A stretch of DNA of 64,000 nt from Brevundimonas fluminis (lineage in GTDB: Bacteria > Pseudomonadota > Alphaproteobacteria > Caulobacterales > Caulobacteraceae): contig NZ_RQWJ01000003.1 of assembly GCF_003934285.1 (NCBI RefSeq), positions 616,501 through 680,500 on the forward strand. Reading direction: 5' to 3'. Each line of letters starts with the position of its first letter. Position 1 is the stretch's first letter. The notes under the pieces were generated by a model. It searched no databases and was not told the origin of the DNA. It was given only the letters and a program-made list of their open reading frames with translations. The translations under genes and the position numbers were made by a program. This document shows, in pieces, positions 31,266-40,934 of the stretch.

Positions 31266-34022
31266 TTGACCGACATCACCCCTGAGAACGGCGCCCCCCG
31301 TGGCGGCGACGTGGCCTCCATCACCATCGAAGACGAACTGCGCAAGTCGTATCTCGACTATGCGATGAGCGTCATCGTCAGCCGCGCCCTGCCGGACGCG
31401 CGCGACGGCCTCAAGCCGGTGCATCGTCGCATCCTCTACTCGATGCACGATCTGAACATGTCGCCGGACCGCGCCTATTCGAAATGCGCCCGCGTGGTCG
31501 GCGACGTGCTGGGTCGTTTCCACCCGCACGGCGACGCGTCGGTCTACATGGCGCTGGTGCGCATGGCGCAGCCGTTCTCGATGGGGCTTATGCTGGTCGA
31601 CGGCCAGGGCAATTTCGGCTCGGTCGACGGCGATATGCCGGCCTCGATGCGATACACCGAGTGCCGCATGGCCTCGGCGGCGACGGCCCTGATGGCCGAC
31701 ATCGACAAGGACACGGTCGACTTCCAGCCGAACTACGACGAGAAGGAACTGGAGCCGGCCGTCCTGCCGACCCGGATCCCCAACCTGCTGGTCAACGGCG
31801 CTGGCGGCATTGCCGTCGGCATGGCGACGAACATCCCGCCGCACAATCTGGGCGAAGTCGTCGACGCCTGCCTGGCCCTTCTGGACGATCCCGGCATCGG
31901 CGACGAGGCCCTGCTGGACATCGTGCCCGGCCCCGACTTCCCGACTGGCGGCGAGATCATGGGCCGGACCGCGCCCCGCGTCGCGCTGCGCGACGGCCGC
32001 GGCTCGGTGGTCGTGCGCGGCAAGGCCTCGATCGAGACCATCCGCAAGGACCGCGAGGCCATCGTGGTCACCGAACTGCCCTATCAGGTCAACAAGCAGA
32101 GCCTGATCGAGCGGATCGCCGAACTGGTCCGCGAGAAGAAGATCGAGGGCGTCTCCGACGTCCGCGACGAGTCCGACCGCCATGGCATGCGCATGGTGAT
32201 CGAGCTGAAGCGCGACGCTTCAGGCGACGTGGTCCTGAACCAGCTGTGGCGCTTCACCGCCATGCAGAGCTCGTTCGGCGTCAACATGCTGGCCCTGAAC
32301 CACGGCCGGCCCGAACAGATGGGCCTGCGCGCCCTCCTGGAGGCCTTCCTGGAGTTCCGGGAAGAGGTCGTCGTCCGCCGCATCAAGTTCGAACTGGCCA
32401 AGGCCCGCGACCGCGGCCACGTCCTGGTCGGTCTGGCCGTCGCCGTGGCCAACATCGACGAGGTCATCCACATCATCCGCTCCTCGGCCGATCCGTCCGA
32501 GGCGCGCGAGCGGCTCCAGGCCAAGTCCTGGCCCGTGGGCGACATGATCGCCCTGGTCGAGCTGATCGCGGATCCCCGCTCCATGCTGATCGACGGCGAC
32601 AAGCTGAACCTGACCGACGAACAGGCCCGCGCCATCCTGGCCCTGACCCTGTCGCGCCTGACCGGCCTCGGCCGCGACGACATCTTCGGCGAGGCGCGCG
32701 AGCTGGCCGGCACGATCCAGGGCCACCTGACCCTGCTCAGCGACCGCGCCAACATCCTCGGCGTCATCCGCGAGGAGCTTGAGGAAGTGAAGGCGAAGTT
32801 CGCCGTCCCCCGCCGCACCCTGATCGGGGAAGGCGACGGCGAGATGGAAGACGAGGACCTGATCCCGCGCGAGGACATGGTCGTCACCGTCACCCATGGC
32901 GGCTACGTCAAGCGCGTGGCGCTGAACGCCTACCGGACCCAGCACCGCGGCGGGAAGGGCCGCAGCGGCGTGGCGATGAAGGAGGACGACGCCGTCGTCG
33001 GCGTCTTCTCCGCCTCGACGCACACCCCGGTGCTGTTCTTTGCCACCAACGGAAAGGCCTACAAGCTGAAGACCTGGCGCCTGCCGCTGGGCAATCCCCA
33101 GTCGCGCGGCAAGGCCTTCGTCAACCTGCTGCCGATCGAGCCGGGCGACACCATCATGAACGTCCTGCCGATCCCCGAAGACGAGGCGGCGTGGGCCGAT
33201 CTGGACATCATGTTCGCGACGAGATCCGGCGACGTCCGCCGCAACAAGCTGTCGGACTTCGCCAGCGTGAACCGCGCGGGCAAGATCGCCATGAAGCTGG
33301 AGGACGGGGACACCATGGTCGGCGTCGGCCTGTGCACCGCCGACGACGACGTCCTGCTGACCACGGCGCTGGGCCAGGCGATCCGCTTCAAGGCCGACGA
33401 CGTCCGGGTCTTCAAGGGCCGCGACTCCACCGGCGTGCGTGGCGTGCGTCTGGCCGAGGGCGACGAGGTCATCTCCATGGCCATCCTCGGCCGGGTCGAT
33501 GCAACGCCCGAAGAGCGCGCCGCCTACGTCAAACATTCCAACGCGATGCGCCGCGCGGCGAATGGAGAAGGCGAAGAGGAGTCGGCCGTGGAGCAGGACG
33601 AGGAGGCGGTCGCCGACGCCGTCCTGTCGGTCGAGCGCATCGCCCAGCTGGGCGCCGCCGAGCAGTTCATCCTGACCGTCACCGAAACCGGGTTCGGCAA
33701 GCGCTCTTCGGCCTATGAGTACCGCCGCACCGGCCGCGGCGGCAAAGGTCTGACCGCCCACGGCCTCGGCGGCCGCGCCGGCAATCGCCTGGCCGCCGCC
33801 TTCCCGGTGGAGGAGAGCGACGACCTGCTGCTGGTCACCTCGGGCGGCCAGATGATCCGCACCCGGATGGACCAGGTCCGGATCGTCGGCCGCGCCAGCC
33901 AGGGCGTCACGATCTTCCGCACCGCGGAAGGCGAGAAGGTCGTCTCGGTCGAGCGTCTGCCGGACTCCGGCGGGGACGACGGCGGGGTCGACGCCGGTGA
34001 AGTGGGGGAGGGGGAGGGCTGA
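31266..34022 (+). CDS. gyrA: DNA gyrase subunit A
   Basis: Catalytic subunit of the supercoiling topoisomerase. The start is TTG at 31266 ([10 protein letters not shown]...[18 protein letters not shown]), with GAAAG upstream; an in-frame ATG at 31206 would add 20 non-conserved residues. The catalytic Tyr130 is in MRYTECRM, and the breakage-reunion domain runs to about 530, with six CTD blades after it. In the quinolone-determining region [17 protein letters not shown], the residues equal to E. coli 83 and 87 are Ala91 and Met95, not Ser and Asp. A 25-residue acidic insert ([16 protein letters not shown]) lies in the CTD near 760-785. Confidence 0.96.
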   Translation: MTDITPENGAPRGGDVASITIEDELRKSYLDYAMSVIVSRALPDARDGLKPVHRRILYSMHDLNMSPDRAYSKCARVVGDVLGRFHPHGDASVYMALVRMAQPFSMGLMLVDGQGNFGSVDGDMPASMRYTECRMASAATALMADIDKDTVDFQPNYDEKELEPAVLPTRIPNLLVNGAGGIAVGMATNIPPHNLGEVVDACLALLDDPGIGDEALLDIVPGPDFPTGGEIMGRTAPRVALRDGRGSVVVRGKASIETIRKDREAIVVTELPYQVNKQSLIERIAELVREKKIEGVSDVRDESDRHGMRMVIELKRDASGDVVLNQLWRFTAMQSSFGVNMLALNHGRPEQMGLRALLEAFLEFREEVVVRRIKFELAKARDRGHVLVGLAVAVANIDEVIHIIRSSADPSEARERLQAKSWPVGDMIALVELIADPRSMLIDGDKLNLTDEQARAILALTLSRLTGLGRDDIFGEARELAGTIQGHLTLLSDRANILGVIREELEEVKAKFAVPRRTLIGEGDGEMEDEDLIPREDMVVTVTHGGYVKRVALNAYRTQHRGGKGRSGVAMKEDDAVVGVFSASTHTPVLFFATNGKAYKLKTWRLPLGNPQSRGKAFVNLLPIEPGDTIMNVLPIPEDEAAWADLDIMFATRSGDVRRNKLSDFASVNRAGKIAMKLEDGDTMVGVGLCTADDDVLLTTALGQAIRFKADDVRVFKGRDSTGVRGVRLAEGDEVISMAILGRVDATPEERAAYVKHSNAMRRAANGEGEEESAVEQDEEAVADAVLSVERIAQLGAAEQFILTVTETGFGKRSSAYEYRRTGRGGKGLTAHGLGGRAGNRLAAAFPVEESDDLLLVTSGGQMIRTRMDQVRIVGRASQGVTIFRTAEGEKVVSVERLPDSGGDDGGVDAGEVGEGEG

Positions 34023-34816
34023 CGCCCGCCCTCTTCATCGACGGCGCGCCTGCGACGGCCGTCGATCTCGCGCATCCTGCTCTCGTCAACCACGGCGCCT
34101 ACACCTCCTTCCGTGCGCAGAACGGCGCGGTGCGGGGACTGAACCTCCACCTCGCCCGGCTGGAGGCCGCCTCGGTCGAACTGTTCGGCGAACCGGTCGG
34201 CGAGGATCGCCTTCGTGACCTGATGCGCGCCGCGCTGGCGGACCGCACCGACGCGTTCATGCGCGTCAGTCTGTTCTCTCCGGAAATCACGCACCGCGCC
34301 GTGAGCTGGACAGGCCGTCCCCGCGTCATGATCGGCGTCTTCGACCCGCCCGCGCCGCTGGGCGCCGACCTGCGGGTCATGCCGGCGCCCTACATCCGCG
34401 AAGTCCCCCATCTCAAGCACGTCGCCACCTTCGGCCTGATCCGCGCGCGCCGCGCCGCCGTTCGGGCGGGCTTCGACGACGCGCTCTTCACCGACTTTGA
34501 CCTCCGCGTCCTGGAGGGCACGCTCTGGAACGTCGGATTCGTCGCCGGCGGCCAGGTCGTCTGGCCGGAGGGACCGAAGCTGGAAGGGGTGACCCAGGCG
34601 CTGATCGCGGCAGGCCTGTCCTCGGTGGGACTGACGACGTCCGACCGGTCGGTGCGTCTCACCGATCTGGCCGACTTCGATCACGCCTTCCTCTGCAACA
34701 GCGCGACACCGGCGGCGTCCATCGTCGCCGTCGGGGAGCACGACTTCCCGCCGAACCCCCAACTCATCGCGCGACTGACCGCGGCCTGGGCTTTCGCGCC
34801 GGAGCAGGAGATCTGA
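34019..34816 (+). CDS. Class IV aminotransferase-like protein with CTG start
   Basis: A 265-residue PLP-fold type IV protein (D-amino-acid/branched-chain aminotransferase or aminodeoxychorismate lyase group). Motifs: [25 protein letters not shown] at the N terminus (given in parts), [32 protein letters not shown] with the PLP lysine (HLKH), and [12 protein letters not shown]. The conserved N terminus needs translation from CTG at 34019, which overlaps the gyrA TGA and follows GGGGGAGGGGGAGGG; no ATG, GTG or TTG exists between the upstream stop (33998) and GTG 34130, which would cut off 37 conserved residues. Confidence 0.78.
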   Translation: MTPALFIDGAPATAVDLAHPALVNHGAYTSFRAQNGAVRGLNLHLARLEAASVELFGEPVGEDRLRDLMRAALADRTDAFMRVSLFSPEITHRAVSWTGRPRVMIGVFDPPAPLGADLRVMPAPYIREVPHLKHVATFGLIRARRAAVRAGFDDALFTDFDLRVLEGTLWNVGFVAGGQVVWPEGPKLEGVTQALIAAGLSSVGLTTSDRSVRLTDLADFDHAFLCNSATPAASIVAVGEHDFPPNPQLIARLTAAWAFAPEQEI

Positions 34817-34895
34817 CGGGCGATCATCATTTTCCCGGCGTGACCGGGACCCGCGAGGCCTGCTAGACCAAGGTGGAGCGGCAAAGGGGAACCGC

Positions 34896-35378
34896 ATGCG
34901 CATCGGGCTCTATCCCGGCACCTTCGATCCGATCACCAACGGCCATCTGGACATCATCGGCCGGGCGGTGAAGCTGGTCGACCGGCTGGTCATCGGCATC
35001 GCCCGCAACGACGACAAGGGGCCGCTGTTCACCACGGACGAGCGCGTCGCCATGGTCCGCGCCGAGGTCGCCCGCTTCGCGGACGTCGTCGAGGTGCGGC
35101 CCTTCGACAGCCTGCTGATGCATTTCGCCGAGGAGCTGCACGCCACCGTCATCGTGCGCGGCCTGCGAGCCGTCGCCGACTTCGAGTACGAGTTCCAGAT
35201 GACCGCGATGAACCAGCGCCTCAATGACGACATCGAGACCGTCTTCCTGATGGCCGATCCGCGTCACCAGGCCATCGCCAGCCGGCTGGTCAAGGAGATC
35301 GCCCGTCTGGACGGCGCGATCGACAGTTTCGTCAGCCCCGGCGTCGCCGCCGCCGTCCGGGCCAAGGTCAAGGGATGA
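34896..35378 (+). CDS. coaD: Phosphopantetheine adenylyltransferase
   Basis: Fourth step of coenzyme A synthesis: 4'-phosphopantetheine plus ATP to dephospho-CoA. The 160-residue protein has the nucleotidyltransferase TNGH motif in YPGTFDPITNGHLDII (residues 6-21), RGLRAVADFEYEFQM near 88-102 and the ADPRHQAIASRLVKEIARL stretch replacing the usual ISSTxVRE. The start ATG has a GGGGAA site. Its stop overlaps the start of the first cyclophilin. Confidence 0.95.
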   Translation: MRIGLYPGTFDPITNGHLDIIGRAVKLVDRLVIGIARNDDKGPLFTTDERVAMVRAEVARFADVVEVRPFDSLLMHFAEELHATVIVRGLRAVADFEYEFQMTAMNQRLNDDIETVFLMADPRHQAIASRLVKEIARLDGAIDSFVSPGVAAAVRAKVKG

Positions 35379-36214
35379 GAATGAAGTTCGCCGCCTGCTT
35401 CGCCGCCGTCGCGGCCCTGTTCGCCGGTTCGGCGTCGGCACAGGACGTCTGGCGCACGGTCGATCCCGCCAATCTGCTGGTCATCGACACCGTCCACGGG
35501 CGCATCCTGGTGGAGATGGAGCCCCGCATGGCCCCGAACCACGTCGAGCGGGTGCGGACGTTGGCCGATCAGGGCTTCTACGACGGCGTGCCCTTTCACC
35601 GCGTCATTCCGGGCTTCATGGCCCAGACCGGCGATCCGACGGGCACCGGTGCGGGCGGCAGCGACCTGCCGGACGTCAAGGCCGAGTTCGCCTTCCGGCG
35701 CGGCGCCGAGGACGGGTTCGTCGCGGTGCCGAACGCGGGGGCTGGTCTGGTCGGCCTGATGGGGTCGATGCCCGTCTCCAGCCAGCCGGACGCCCAGATG
35801 ATGTTCACCGTCGACAAGAAGACCCCCGCGCACGGATTGTTCTGTCCGGCGACGGTCGGCATGGCGCGGTCCGGGCCGATCGACAGCGCCAACAGCCAGT
35901 TTTACCTGATGACCGGCCGGAACGACCGACTCAACGGCGCCTACACCCCTTTCGGTCGCGTGCTTCAGGGCATGGACGCCGTCCGGGCCATCAAGGCGGG
36001 CGAGGACGCCCAGGACGGCGCCGTGCGGGGCGAGCCGGACCGCATGACCCGCGTGCGTACCGCGGAGGCGATGCCGGCCGGCGACCGGCCTACGGTTCGC
36101 GTCATGGACCCGTCCAGCCCGACCTATCAGGCGTCGATCGAGACCACGCGCACCGCGCGCGGCGGCTCCTTCAATGTCTGTGACCTGATGCCCGTGGTGG
36201 AGGTGACGCCGTGA
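35375..36214 (+). CDS. Secreted cyclophilin-type peptidyl-prolyl isomerase 1
   Basis: A 279-residue exported PPIase. Signal peptide at residues 1-22 ends ASAQD. The cyclophilin core includes VIDTVHGRILVEMEPRMAPNHVERVR, VPFHRVIPGFMAQTGDPTGTG (catalytic Arg after His) and SANSQFYLMTG. A loop of about 65 residues between these and a 60-residue C-terminal extension ending SFNVCDLMPVV make it longer than typical. ATG at 35375 overlaps the coaD stop; ATG at 35381 is an alternative. A near copy follows, so the pair is a tandem duplication. Confidence 0.88.
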   Translation: MRMKFAACFAAVAALFAGSASAQDVWRTVDPANLLVIDTVHGRILVEMEPRMAPNHVERVRTLADQGFYDGVPFHRVIPGFMAQTGDPTGTGAGGSDLPDVKAEFAFRRGAEDGFVAVPNAGAGLVGLMGSMPVSSQPDAQMMFTVDKKTPAHGLFCPATVGMARSGPIDSANSQFYLMTGRNDRLNGAYTPFGRVLQGMDAVRAIKAGEDAQDGAVRGEPDRMTRVRTAEAMPAGDRPTVRVMDPSSPTYQASIETTRTARGGSFNVCDLMPVVEVTP

Positions 36215-37122
36215 AGAGACTGATCGCGTTGACCATTTCCGTCGCCTTCTCGGCGATCGCCGGCTCGGCCACGGCACAGGACCCCCGTCTCGGGGCCACG
36301 CCCGGATCGACGGGAATGGCCATGGACGAGGCAGGCTGGCGTCGCGTGGCGCCGGAGAACCTCCTCCTGATCGACACCAGCAAGGGTCGGATCATCCTCG
36401 AACTGACGCCCGAGGCCGCGCCCCTGCACGTCGAGCGGATCCGGCTGCTGTCGCGGCTCGGCGTTTACGACGGTCTCGTCTGGCACCGGGTCATCGACTG
36501 GTTCATGGCCCAGACCGGCGATCCGCTCGGCACCGGCGAGGGGCAGAGCGCCTGGCCCGACCTGATCGGCGAGTTCACCTTCCGGCGCGGGACTGACCTG
36601 CCGTTCGCTCCCGTCGCCGCTCCAACCGGCGCGGTGCTGGGGTTCATGAACAGCCTGCCCGTCCAGACCCAGCCGGATGGTCTGATGTCCGGCACCTCGG
36701 ACGGCAAGGTTCACGCCTGGGGCCTCTATTGCCCCGGGGTCGCGGGCATGGCGCGCGACGAGGATCCGGACACGGCCAACAGCCAGTTCTTCATCATGCG
36801 GCAGGCCTATCCGTCGCTGGACAAGCGCTACACCATCTGGGGCATGACGCTGGAGGGGCTGGACGTCGTCCGCGCGCTGAAGGCCGGCACCGACCCGTCC
36901 GGCGTGGTGACCGAGCCGGATCGAATGATCCGCGCCCGCGTCGTCGCCGACCTTCCCGAAGCCGAACGGCCGGTGGTCCACGTCATGCGGGCCGACAACC
37001 CGGCCTTCGGAGGCATGGTCTCGCAGATGCGGGCTGATCGGGGCGCGGACTTCTCGATCTGCGACCTGAGCCTGCCGGTTCAGGTTTCGCCGCCGCCCCC
37101 GCCCGCGCCGCCGCCGGCCTGA
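36211..37122 (+). CDS. Secreted cyclophilin-type peptidyl-prolyl isomerase 2
   Basis: A 303-residue paralogue of the preceding gene with the same layout: signal peptide to about residue 23 (SATAQD), LVWHRVIDWFMAQTGDPLGTGEG (Arg kept, Phe to Trp before His), TANSQFFIMRQ, and DFSICDLSLPV near the end, then a Pro tail (PPPPPAPPPA). GTG at 36211 overlaps the upstream stop (GTGA). The last 43 bases overlap the Ppx/GppA gene on the other strand; the Pro tail and that protein's Gly tail are encoded by the same GC-rich bases. Confidence 0.87.
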   Translation: MKRLIALTISVAFSAIAGSATAQDPRLGATPGSTGMAMDEAGWRRVAPENLLLIDTSKGRIILELTPEAAPLHVERIRLLSRLGVYDGLVWHRVIDWFMAQTGDPLGTGEGQSAWPDLIGEFTFRRGTDLPFAPVAAPTGAVLGFMNSLPVQTQPDGLMSGTSDGKVHAWGLYCPGVAGMARDEDPDTANSQFFIMRQAYPSLDKRYTIWGMTLEGLDVVRALKAGTDPSGVVTEPDRMIRARVVADLPEAERPVVHVMRADNPAFGGMVSQMRADRGADFSICDLSLPVQVSPPPPPAPPPA

Positions 37123-38195
37123 CCGCCGCCGCGTCGGCGGCGTCGGCGTCGCGACCGGCCGCCCTGCCGGTCTTCCCTCATGCGCTGCAGAAGCAGACCT
37201 TCGCGCAGGCCGCGATCGGCCACGCGCACCCGCTCGCTGGGCCAGCCCCGCTGCACCGCCTCCAGGATCGCGGCGCCCGCCATCACCAGGTCGGCGCGCT
37301 CCTGCCCGATGCAACTGTCCGCGGCCCGACCCCGGGGTCCCAGATGCAGCAGCTTTCTCGCCGCGGCGGCGCAGTCGCTCCGCGTCATCCACAGCCCGTC
37401 GACCTGGTCCCGGCGGTACCGTCTCAGCCCCAGATGCACGCCCGCCAGGCTGGTGATGGCGCCTGAGGTTCCGACCAGATGCCCCCGTCCGTCATGGAAC
37501 GCCGCCGTCAGGTCGTCCGGACAGTCCGCCGCTTCCAGCGCCCGGGCCATGGTTGCGACCATCGCCTCGAACCAGTCGGTCAGCCCGTCCTCCGGCTCCG
37601 GATGGGCCTCGGCCAGGGTCACCACCCCGACCGGCGCGCTCATCCACGCCACCGTCGTGAAGCCGCGGCCGTCTCCCCGCATCCACGACAGTTCGGTCGA
37701 ACCCCCGCCGACGTCGATCACCAGAGCCGCCTCGTGCCGCGCGTCCAGCAGGTTGCGGCACCCCTCGACCGACAGGGCCGCCTCTTCCTCCGGTCCGATG
37801 ATCCGCAGCTTCAGCCCGGTGCCCGTGCGCACCCGCTCCACGAACTCGGCGCCGTTGGCCGCCTGACGGCAGGCCTGCGTCGCCACTGCGCTGATCCGCG
37901 CGCCTTCGATCCCCCGTCGCGCCAGTCGTTCGGCGCACTGGTCCAGCGCGTCATAGGCCCGGTCCATGGCGGCGTCGTCGAGACGCCCGCTGCGCGACAC
38001 GCCCTCGCCCAGCCGCACGATCCGGCTGAAGCTGTCCACCACGCGGAAACCCTCGCGCGCCGGGCGGGCGATCAGCAGACGACAGTTGTTGGTCCCGAGG
38101 TCGAGCGCGCCGTACAGGGGCGCTTCCCGACCGCCGCCGTCACGGCGTTGGGACCGGGCGTCGCGCCGCGCGGGCGCGCCGTCGATCTCCGGCAT
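37080..38195 (-). CDS. Ppx/GppA family phosphatase
   Basis: A 371-residue exopolyphosphatase or guanosine-pentaphosphatase family protein (ASKHA fold). It shows GALDLGTNNCRLLIA (phosphate 1, residues 28-42), VDSFSRIVRLGEGV, AVATQACRQAAN, LVIDVGGGSTEL (phosphate 2) and GTSGAITSLAGVHLG. Only the short two-domain form is present. The start is ATG at 38195, with AAAGAAAG upstream; an in-frame extension to 38357 overlaps hspQ's promoter and start and is unlikely. The C terminus is Arg-rich then Gly-rich and overlaps the cyclophilin gene. Confidence 0.88.
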   Translation of the reverse strand: MPEIDGAPARRDARSQRRDGGGREAPLYGALDLGTNNCRLLIARPAREGFRVVDSFSRIVRLGEGVSRSGRLDDAAMDRAYDALDQCAERLARRGIEGARISAVATQACRQAANGAEFVERVRTGTGLKLRIIGPEEEAALSVEGCRNLLDARHEAALVIDVGGGSTELSWMRGDGRGFTTVAWMSAPVGVVTLAEAHPEPEDGLTDWFEAMVATMARALEAADCPDDLTAAFHDGRGHLVGTSGAITSLAGVHLGLRRYRRDQVDGLWMTRSDCAAAARKLLHLGPRGRAADSCIGQERADLVMAGAAILEAVQRGWPSERVRVADRGLREGLLLQRMREDRQGGRSRRRRRRRGGGQAGGGAGGGGGET

Positions 38196-38340
38196 GGCCG
38201 AACTTTCTTTGGGCGGTCCGAAAGCGACCCCCGTCGCCGACGACGATAGCGCGGCGAACCGTCCGCGCAATGCCGAGCCTGTCAGGAAGATGAACGGCGC
38301 GCTCGGGTCCGGCTCAGAAGCGCGACCGTATCTTGTGCGC

Positions 38341-38646
38341 ATGACCCAGGTTCCCACAGCTCGCTTTCGCCTTGGCCAGGCCGTCCGGCACCGCGATCAC
38401 GCCTTCGCCGGCGTCGTTGTGGACGTGGACGCCGCCTACGCCGGCGTCCCGGCGGACGTCGGCCATGTCGAAGCGGCCCAGCCGTTCTACCGCGTCCTCG
38501 CCACCGGCGAGGAGGGTGGCTTCGTCGCCTATGCGGCAGAGGACGTTCTCGCTCCGGCGGGCGTCGACGCCATCGACCTTCCGGCCGGATGGCTGCGCAA
38601 GGACGCTTCCGGTCGCATGACCCCGGCCGCGCACCGACTGCACTGA
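38341..38646 (+). CDS. hspQ: Heat shock protein HspQ (YccV-like)
   Basis: A 101-residue protein of the HspQ/YccV hemimethylated-DNA-binding family: ARFRLGQAVRHRDHAFAGVVVDVD at the start and QPFYRVLATGEEGGFVAYAAEDVL in the middle. In enterobacteria it regulates DnaA levels and is an adaptor for the Lon protease. ATG at 38341 begins the conserved region; upstream frame is not coding. It is divergent from ppx with 145 bases between, and followed by phhA. Confidence 0.88.
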   Translation: MTQVPTARFRLGQAVRHRDHAFAGVVVDVDAAYAGVPADVGHVEAAQPFYRVLATGEEGGFVAYAAEDVLAPAGVDAIDLPAGWLRKDASGRMTPAAHRLH

Positions 38647-38721
38647 CGCTGGCGTCCGCGTCGTCTCGCGCCTAGGTTCCGCCCGACGCGCCGCAAGAGC
38701 GCGAAGGCAGGAGATCGTCCC

Positions 38722-39597
38722 ATGTCCGACTTCGAACACGTCTTCGACAAGCCGCCCGAGGGCGCCGCCGAGGACTGGACGATTCCCCAGAACTGGGGCG
38801 CCTACACCCCGGTCGAGCACGAGACGTGGAACACTCTCTACGCGCGGCAAATGAGGATTCTGCCCGGCCGCGCGGCCGACGTCTTCCTGAAGGGGCTGGA
38901 CGCGCTGGACCTGAACACCGGCGGCATCCCCGACTTCGAGGTCATGAATCCCAAGCTTCAGGCCCTGACTGGCTGGACCGTGGTCTGCGTCCCCGGCCTG
39001 GTGCCCGATGAGGTCTTCTTCGACCATCTGGCCAACCGGCGCTTCCCGTCGGGCCAGTTCATCCGCAAGCCGGATCAGCTGGACTATCTGCAGGAGCCGG
39101 ACATCTTCCACGACGTCTTCGGCCACGTGCCGATGCTGACGGACCCGGACTTCGCCGACTACATGGAGGCCTACGGCAAGGGCGGCCAGCGCGCGGCGTC
39201 TCTGGGCATGCTGCCCAACCTGGCGCGCCTGTATTGGTACACCGTCGAGTTCGGCCTGATGCAGGACCCTGGCGGCCTGCGCATCTACGGCGCCGGCATC
39301 GTCTCGTCGGCCACCGAGAGCGTCTTCTCTCTGGAAGACCCGTCGCCCAACCGCATCGGCTTCGATCTGGAGCGGGTCATGCGCACCCTCTACCGCATCG
39401 ACGACTTCCAGCAGGTCTATTTCGTCATCGATTCGATCGAGCGCCTGAAGCGCGAGACCCTGCAGGACTTCGGCCCGATCTATGCCCGGCTCAAGGACGC
39501 CGAGACGATCCCCATCGACGCCGTGCTGGAGCACGACGAGGTCTTCACCCACGGCACCCAGGCCTATGCCGCGCGGGGCGGACGCTTCGCGGCCTAG
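38722..39597 (+). CDS. phhA: Phenylalanine 4-monooxygenase
   Basis: Iron- and pterin-dependent hydroxylation of phenylalanine to tyrosine. The 291-residue bacterial-type enzyme has the iron facial triad His130, His135 (in DIFHDVFGHVP) and Glu176 (in WYTVEFGL). No regulatory ACT domain is present, as is usual for bacterial enzymes. Its TAG stop lies in CTAG, and the same palindrome serves as the stop of the convergent astB. No pterin carbinolamine dehydratase gene is beside it. Confidence 0.95.
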   Translation: MSDFEHVFDKPPEGAAEDWTIPQNWGAYTPVEHETWNTLYARQMRILPGRAADVFLKGLDALDLNTGGIPDFEVMNPKLQALTGWTVVCVPGLVPDEVFFDHLANRRFPSGQFIRKPDQLDYLQEPDIFHDVFGHVPMLTDPDFADYMEAYGKGGQRAASLGMLPNLARLYWYTVEFGLMQDPGGLRIYGAGIVSSATESVFSLEDPSPNRIGFDLERVMRTLYRIDDFQQVYFVIDSIERLKRETLQDFGPIYARLKDAETIPIDAVLEHDEVFTHGTQAYAARGGRFAA

Positions 39598-40934
39598 GCG
39601 CGCTGGAAGGGGTAGAAGTCCGACCCCAGCCGAAGGATGCCGGTGAGCTCCTCCAGCGCCGCACGGCTCTCGTTCAGCAGGTCGGGATCGGCCAGGTCGC
39701 GCGCCACCAGCTCGTCGCGGTAGTGCCGCTCGGCCCAGATCGTCAGCCGGTCGTGCAGCTCCGGCGTCAGCCGCATCGCCGGATTGGTCGCCGCCAGCTC
39801 CGCATCCGTCATCACGACGCGCAGGCGCAGGCAGGCGGGGCCGCCGCCGTTGCGCATGGACTGGCGCACGTCGACGAACCGGACCTCTCCGATCGGACCG
39901 TTGGAGGCGACCAGCCGCTCCGTGACCGCACGGCTGCGCGCATTCTCCTGCGTCTCCGTCGGGCAGATCAGCGTCAGCCGGTTGTGCCCCGGAACCTGGA
40001 TCAGCATGGAGTTGAACAGATAGCTGGCGATGGCGTCGCCCAGCGGCAGGTCGGCGTTCGAGACCTCGACGAACACCGGCTCGAACCGGCCGTCGGCGGC
40101 GCGGCGGATGGCCTCGTGCGTCGCGGCCGTGTCCTCGAACGCCAGCTCGTGGTGGAACAGCACGTTCAGCGCGCCGACGCAGACCACGTCGTTATGGAAG
40201 GTGCCGCCGGCGATGGCGTCGCGCGACTGCCGCGCCAGCACCGCGCCGGTCGCCCCGTGCCGCCGCATGACGGCGTCGGAGGCCTCGCGGGTCTGCCGGG
40301 CCGGAAACAGGCCGGTCCAGCCCTCCCAGGCTTCGCGCCCCCAGACCATCAGGTTGACGCCCGGCGCGCCGTGCTCGGCGCACAGGCGCACGTGGTTGGC
40401 GGCGCCCTCGTCAGCCAGATGGGCGACGGGCGGCAGGGCGTCGTGAACGGCGAACCGGTCCGGATCGGGAAACAGGGCGTCCAGCGCCCGCGTCGTCTGC
40501 CGGTGCTCCAGCGAGCGGTGCAGGTTGGTCACCAGATTGGCCGGGGTGAAGTGCACCCGACCGTCGGCGCTGTCCGCGCTGGGCGTCACCGTCGCGGCGT
40601 TGGCGGCCCACATGGCCGAGGCGGAGCAGGCGGCGGCGGCGAAGGCGGGGGCGTCGCGCCACGCGTCCGCCAGAACCGTCGCGTCCGAGCCGACGAAGCC
40701 CAGCGACCTGAGAAACGCGATGTCCGGCCGCTCCTGCGGCGGCAGCACGAACTGCGGGAGGCCCAGATCGGCCAGCAGCCGCATCTTCTGCAGCCCCTGC
40801 AGCACCGCCGCCTTCGGATTGGACGCCAGTCCCCGGTTCTTGCCTGACGCCAGATTTCCCGGCGACAGCCCCGCATAGGAGTGCGTCGGCCCGATCAGCC
40901 CGTCGGCATTGGCCTCGACGGCGGGAGGGATCAC
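39594..40934 (-). CDS. astB: N-succinylarginine dihydrolase
   Basis: Second enzyme of the arginine succinyltransferase pathway: N2-succinylarginine to N2-succinylornithine, ammonia and CO2. The 446-residue protein has DGLIGPTHSYAGLSPGN near the start, GREAWEGWTGLFPARQT, HNDVVCVGALNVLFHH, and the catalytic Cys in RNGGGPACLRLRV. GTG at 40934 overlaps the astD stop by four bases; the longer frame to 41843 is antisense-like shadow inside astD. It is the last gene of the operon. Confidence 0.95.
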   Translation of the reverse strand: MIPPAVEANADGLIGPTHSYAGLSPGNLASGKNRGLASNPKAAVLQGLQKMRLLADLGLPQFVLPPQERPDIAFLRSLGFVGSDATVLADAWRDAPAFAAAACSASAMWAANAATVTPSADSADGRVHFTPANLVTNLHRSLEHRQTTRALDALFPDPDRFAVHDALPPVAHLADEGAANHVRLCAEHGAPGVNLMVWGREAWEGWTGLFPARQTREASDAVMRRHGATGAVLARQSRDAIAGGTFHNDVVCVGALNVLFHHELAFEDTAATHEAIRRAADGRFEPVFVEVSNADLPLGDAIASYLFNSMLIQVPGHNRLTLICPTETQENARSRAVTERLVASNGPIGEVRFVDVRQSMRNGGGPACLRLRVVMTDAELAATNPAMRLTPELHDRLTIWAERHYRDELVARDLADPDLLNESRAALEELTGILRLGSDFYPFQRA

